Shown here one piece after another: positions 22,860 to 24,743 of a stretch of DNA of 24,743 nt. The notes below the pieces were generated by a model that searched no databases, was not told the DNA's origin, and saw only the letters and a list, made by a program, of their open reading frames with translations. Positions within the stretch are counted from its first letter, which is position 1, and the number at the start of each line of letters is the position of its first letter. Both the position numbers and the translations under genes were made by a program. Origin of the DNA: an uncultured Xanthobacteraceae bacterium (GTDB lineage Bacteria; Pseudomonadota; Alphaproteobacteria; Rhizobiales; Xanthobacteraceae); contig CATPCO010000638.1 in the NCBI GenBank assembly GCA_955652925.1, positions 1-24,743 of the forward strand. The letters run 5' to 3'.

Positions 22860-23144
22860 ATGCCGCGACCGCTTGAGACCAATGCGCCAATAGCCGCCAT
22901 TCTTCGGACGGAACCGCGCCGGCCCTACTTTGTGCTGCGCCGCCAGGACCGATGGTTCATCGCTTTCGGCGACGAGGAATTCGGGCCCTACCAGAGCGAG
23001 CGCGAGGCGTTGCTTTTCGCCATCGATGCCGCCCATGGCCTCGGTGAGAAAGGCGAAGAGACCCAGGTACTTGAGCTTGATGAGCGCGGCAGCACCCAGC
23101 CGGTGTGGACCTACGGCATCGATTCTTATCCGCCCGGGCTTTAG
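22860..23144 (+). CDS. Uncharacterised 94-residue protein
   Basis: This soluble 94-residue protein appears to be one compact domain: a beta-rich region PYFVLRRQDRWFIAFGDEEFGPYQSEREALLFAIDAAHGLGEKG (22-65), then TQVLELDE and a C-terminal PVWTYGIDSYPPG. The layout (short strands, a helix with EREALLFAIDAA, then a strand) recalls the small DUF2188-type fold, but that is only a resemblance. The ATG follows AGAGGA (22848-22853) by 6 bases. Codon use matches its neighbours. It lies 42 bases before queA, so they may share a transcript unless the hairpin at 23166-23189 separates them. Confidence 0.82.
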   Translation: MPRPLETNAPIAAILRTEPRRPYFVLRRQDRWFIAFGDEEFGPYQSEREALLFAIDAAHGLGEKGEETQVLELDERGSTQPVWTYGIDSYPPGL

Positions 23145-23165
23145 CCTTTGTCTGCGTGACGGTGA

Positions 23166-23189
23166 CACGCCCCTATATTGAGGGGCGTG
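23166..23189 (+). promoter_or_regulatory. 9-bp hairpin overlapping the queA start codon
   Basis: CACGCCCCT (23166-23174) pairs perfectly with AGGGGCGTG (23181-23189) around the loop ATATTG. The 3' arm contains the likely GTG start of queA (23187-23189), and TATATT at 23174-23179 resembles a -10 box placed 7-8 bases before that GTG. The element could therefore block ribosome access or mark a promoter for a leaderless message. No T-run follows, so it is not an intrinsic terminator. Confidence 0.5.
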
Positions 23190-24269
23190 CGGACCGATGC
23201 TTTCGATTTTGAATTGCCCCCGGAGCGGATCGCTTTGCGCCCGATCGCTCCGCGCGATTGCGCTCGCCTTTTGACCGTTCGACCGGGCTCCACGCTTTCA
23301 GACCACGTCGTACGCGAGCTTCCCGAACTCCTGGGCGAAGGGGACGCGCTCGTCGTCAATGACACCAAGGTGATTGCGGCGCGGCTCGTTGGCCGGCGCG
23401 TCGGGCGCGGCAGCGCAGAGCCGCAGATCGAGGCGACCTTACACCGGCGCATCGACGGCTCGCGCTGGCGCGCCTTCGTCAAGCCGGCAAAACGCCTCTT
23501 GCGTGGCGATGTGGTGCGTTTCGGAGAGGAAGGAAGAGTCTGTTTTCTCGGCCAGCTGGACGCGACCGTTGAGGCCAAAGCAGACGGCGGAGAGGTGACG
23601 CTCGCATTTGCATTCCATGGCCCCGTTCTCGATGAGGCGGTCAATGAACGCGGTGCGATGCCGCTGCCGCCTTACATCACCGCGCGCCGCCCACCTGATG
23701 AGCGTGATCGCTCGGACTATCAGACCCTATTCGCGCAAGCGGAAGGCTCAGTGGCAGCGCCCACGGCAGGCCTGCACTTCACGCCGGAGCTCATCGAGCA
23801 GGTGAAAGCCCGCGGGGTTGCGATCCACAAAGTGACCCTCCACGTCGGGGCCGGCACATTTCTCCCGGTCAAGGTCGACGATACCGCTCGCCATCACATG
23901 CATCCCGAATCGGGAAGCGTCACCGGCGAGATCGCGGCAGCGCTCAACAGAACGCGTCATGCCGGAGGCCGGATCGTCGCAGTCGGCTCGACTTCGCTGC
24001 GGCTCCTCGAAAGCGCGGCCGCAAACGACGGAACGATTGCGCCGTTCGAGGGAGAGACCAGCCTGTTCATTACGCCTGGCTATCGTTTTCGTGCCGTCGA
24101 CGTTCTCATGACCAACTTTCATCTTCCCCGTTCGACCCTGTTCATGCTGGTTGCCGCCTTTTGCGGTCTCGATGTGATGAAACATGCTTACGCCCATGCG
24201 ATCGAAGCGGGCTATCGATTCTACTCCTACGGAGACGCCTGCTTGCTGTTTCGGGGATCGCACACGTAA
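23187..24269 (+). CDS. queA: S-adenosylmethionine:tRNA ribosyltransferase-isomerase
   Basis: The 360-residue enzyme transfers and isomerises the ribosyl moiety of SAM onto preQ1 in tRNA, giving epoxyqueuosine. Family motifs are FDFELPPERIALRP (near the start), LVVNDTKVIAARL, PLPPYI (about 159), APTAGLHFT (about 191-199), LHVGAGTFLPVK, HMHPESG and TNFHLPRSTLFMLVAAFCG. The frame opens at TTG 23178, but GTG 23187 gives MRTDAFDFELPPERIALRP, which matches the usual MRVDLFDFELP start. Neither start has a well-spaced ribosome site, and the GTG lies in the hairpin at 23166-23189. tgt follows after 9 bases, completing a queuosine pair. Confidence 0.95.
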   Translation: MRTDAFDFELPPERIALRPIAPRDCARLLTVRPGSTLSDHVVRELPELLGEGDALVVNDTKVIAARLVGRRVGRGSAEPQIEATLHRRIDGSRWRAFVKPAKRLLRGDVVRFGEEGRVCFLGQLDATVEAKADGGEVTLAFAFHGPVLDEAVNERGAMPLPPYITARRPPDERDRSDYQTLFAQAEGSVAAPTAGLHFTPELIEQVKARGVAIHKVTLHVGAGTFLPVKVDDTARHHMHPESGSVTGEIAAALNRTRHAGGRIVAVGSTSLRLLESAAANDGTIAPFEGETSLFITPGYRFRAVDVLMTNFHLPRSTLFMLVAAFCGLDVMKHAYAHAIEAGYRFYSYGDACLLFRGSHT

Positions 24270-24278
24270 CCTGCCCTG

Positions 24279-24743
24279 ATGTCCGGGGCATTTTCCTTTC
24301 GCATCGTCACGGCCGACGGCGCCGCCCGTCGCGGCGAGATCAGCACCGCCCATGGCAATGTGTCGACGCCGGCCTTCATGCCGGTCGGAACCCAGGCCAC
24401 GGTGAAGGGGCTCAAGCCCGATGACGTGCGTGCGACCGGGGCCGACATCGTCCTGGCCAATACCTATCACCTCATGCTCCGACCCGGCGCCGAGCGCATC
24501 GCTTCGCTCGGGGGCCTCCATCGTTTCATGCATTGGCCCCACGCAATCCTCACCGACTCCGGTGGGGTTCAGGTCATGTCACTTGCCAAGCTGCGCAAAT
24601 TGGGCGAGGGCGGCGTTACTTTCCGCTCTCATCTCGATGGAGCCTTGGTCGAGCTTTCGCCTGAACGAGCCATCGAAATTCAGCGCCTGCTTGGCTCAGA
24701 CATTGCCATGCAGCTCGACGAGTGCGTCAAGCTGCCAGCACCA
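24279..24743 (+). CDS. tgt: Queuine tRNA-ribosyltransferase (3' end off window)
   Basis: The first 155 residues of the tRNA-guanine transglycosylase are present; the family is normally about 375 long, and the zinc site lies beyond the edge. It exchanges guanine-34 of Asp, Asn, His and Tyr tRNAs for preQ1. Visible motifs are TPAFMPVGTQATVKGLKPDDV (30-50), ANTYHLMLRPG (60-70), ILTDSGGVQVMSL (90-102) with substrate-binding Asp93, and DIAMQLDECVKLPAP (141-155). The start is the ATG at 24279, 9 bases after the queA stop with no clear ribosome site, so translation is probably coupled to queA. Confidence 0.95.
   Translation, partial: MSGAFSFRIVTADGAARRGEISTAHGNVSTPAFMPVGTQATVKGLKPDDVRATGADIVLANTYHLMLRPGAERIASLGGLHRFMHWPHAILTDSGGVQVMSLAKLRKLGEGGVTFRSHLDGALVELSPERAIEIQRLLGSDIAMQLDECVKLPAP

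Noticed and set aside
1..24743. Search for a mobile element, phage, defence island or RNA gene
   Set aside because: No integrase, transposase, toxin-antitoxin pair, restriction gene, tRNA or rRNA signature was found. The patatin gene alone, without a CBASS-type cyclase beside it, is not evidence of a defence system.

Overview
The window is GC-rich, densely coded chromosome from an alphaproteobacterium, most likely order Hyphomicrobiales (Rhizobiales), in the Bradyrhizobium/Xanthobacter part of the order. The pointers are an LdtR-type MarR regulator, an aspartate/glutamate leucyltransferase (Bpt), a porphobilinogen synthase without the zinc cysteines (Bradyrhizobium type), the run nrdR-coaD-cyclophilin-cyclophilin-queA-tgt, and small uncharacterised proteins that I associate with this order. 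This placement comes from family recall, not from a search. I see no rRNA, tRNA, CRISPR array, integrase, transposase or phage gene. No gap between genes exceeds about 280 bases.

Layout: 1-4528 is all minus strand: a CPA2-type cation/proton antiporter fused to USP domains (cut by the left edge), a DapA-superfamily lyase/aldolase, bpt and an RDD membrane protein. 4743-8466 is plus strand: an ACT-containing threonine ammonia-lyase, then a large patatin-related protein with a TTG start. A small DUF427 protein (minus) overlaps the patatin gene tail to tail. A secreted D-Ala-D-Ala carboxypeptidase (plus) converges on hemB (minus).

11366-15147 is a valine-catabolic cluster: isobutyryl-CoA dehydrogenase-like, an unlisted 52-residue ORF with a good ribosome binding site, 3-hydroxyisobutyryl-CoA hydrolase-like, a four-helix membrane protein and 3-hydroxyisobutyrate dehydrogenase. 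The three enzymes cover consecutive steps from isobutyryl-CoA through 3-hydroxyisobutyrate to methylmalonate semialdehyde, except that no separate enoyl-CoA hydratase is seen. The regulator ldtR follows, closed by the clearest intrinsic terminator in the window.

16092-18741 is a compact cassette of two paralogous amidohydrolase-2 proteins and a Rieske [2Fe-2S] protein, with glyA 20 bases downstream. Its substrate is unknown, and it is the best candidate here for an undescribed pathway. 18762 to the end is housekeeping: glyA, an imperfect palindromic element, nrdR, coaD, an exported and a cytosolic cyclophilin, a zinc-ribbon-like small protein (minus), an uncharacterised 94-residue protein, and the queuosine genes queA and tgt (tgt cut by the right edge).

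Most of the window is ordinary core genome. The points most worth a second look are the amidohydrolase/Rieske cassette, the small ORF inside the valine cluster, the glyA-nrdR palindrome, a 57-base AT-rich patch inside glyA, the layered repeats upstream of ldtR, and a 9-bp hairpin covering the queA start.
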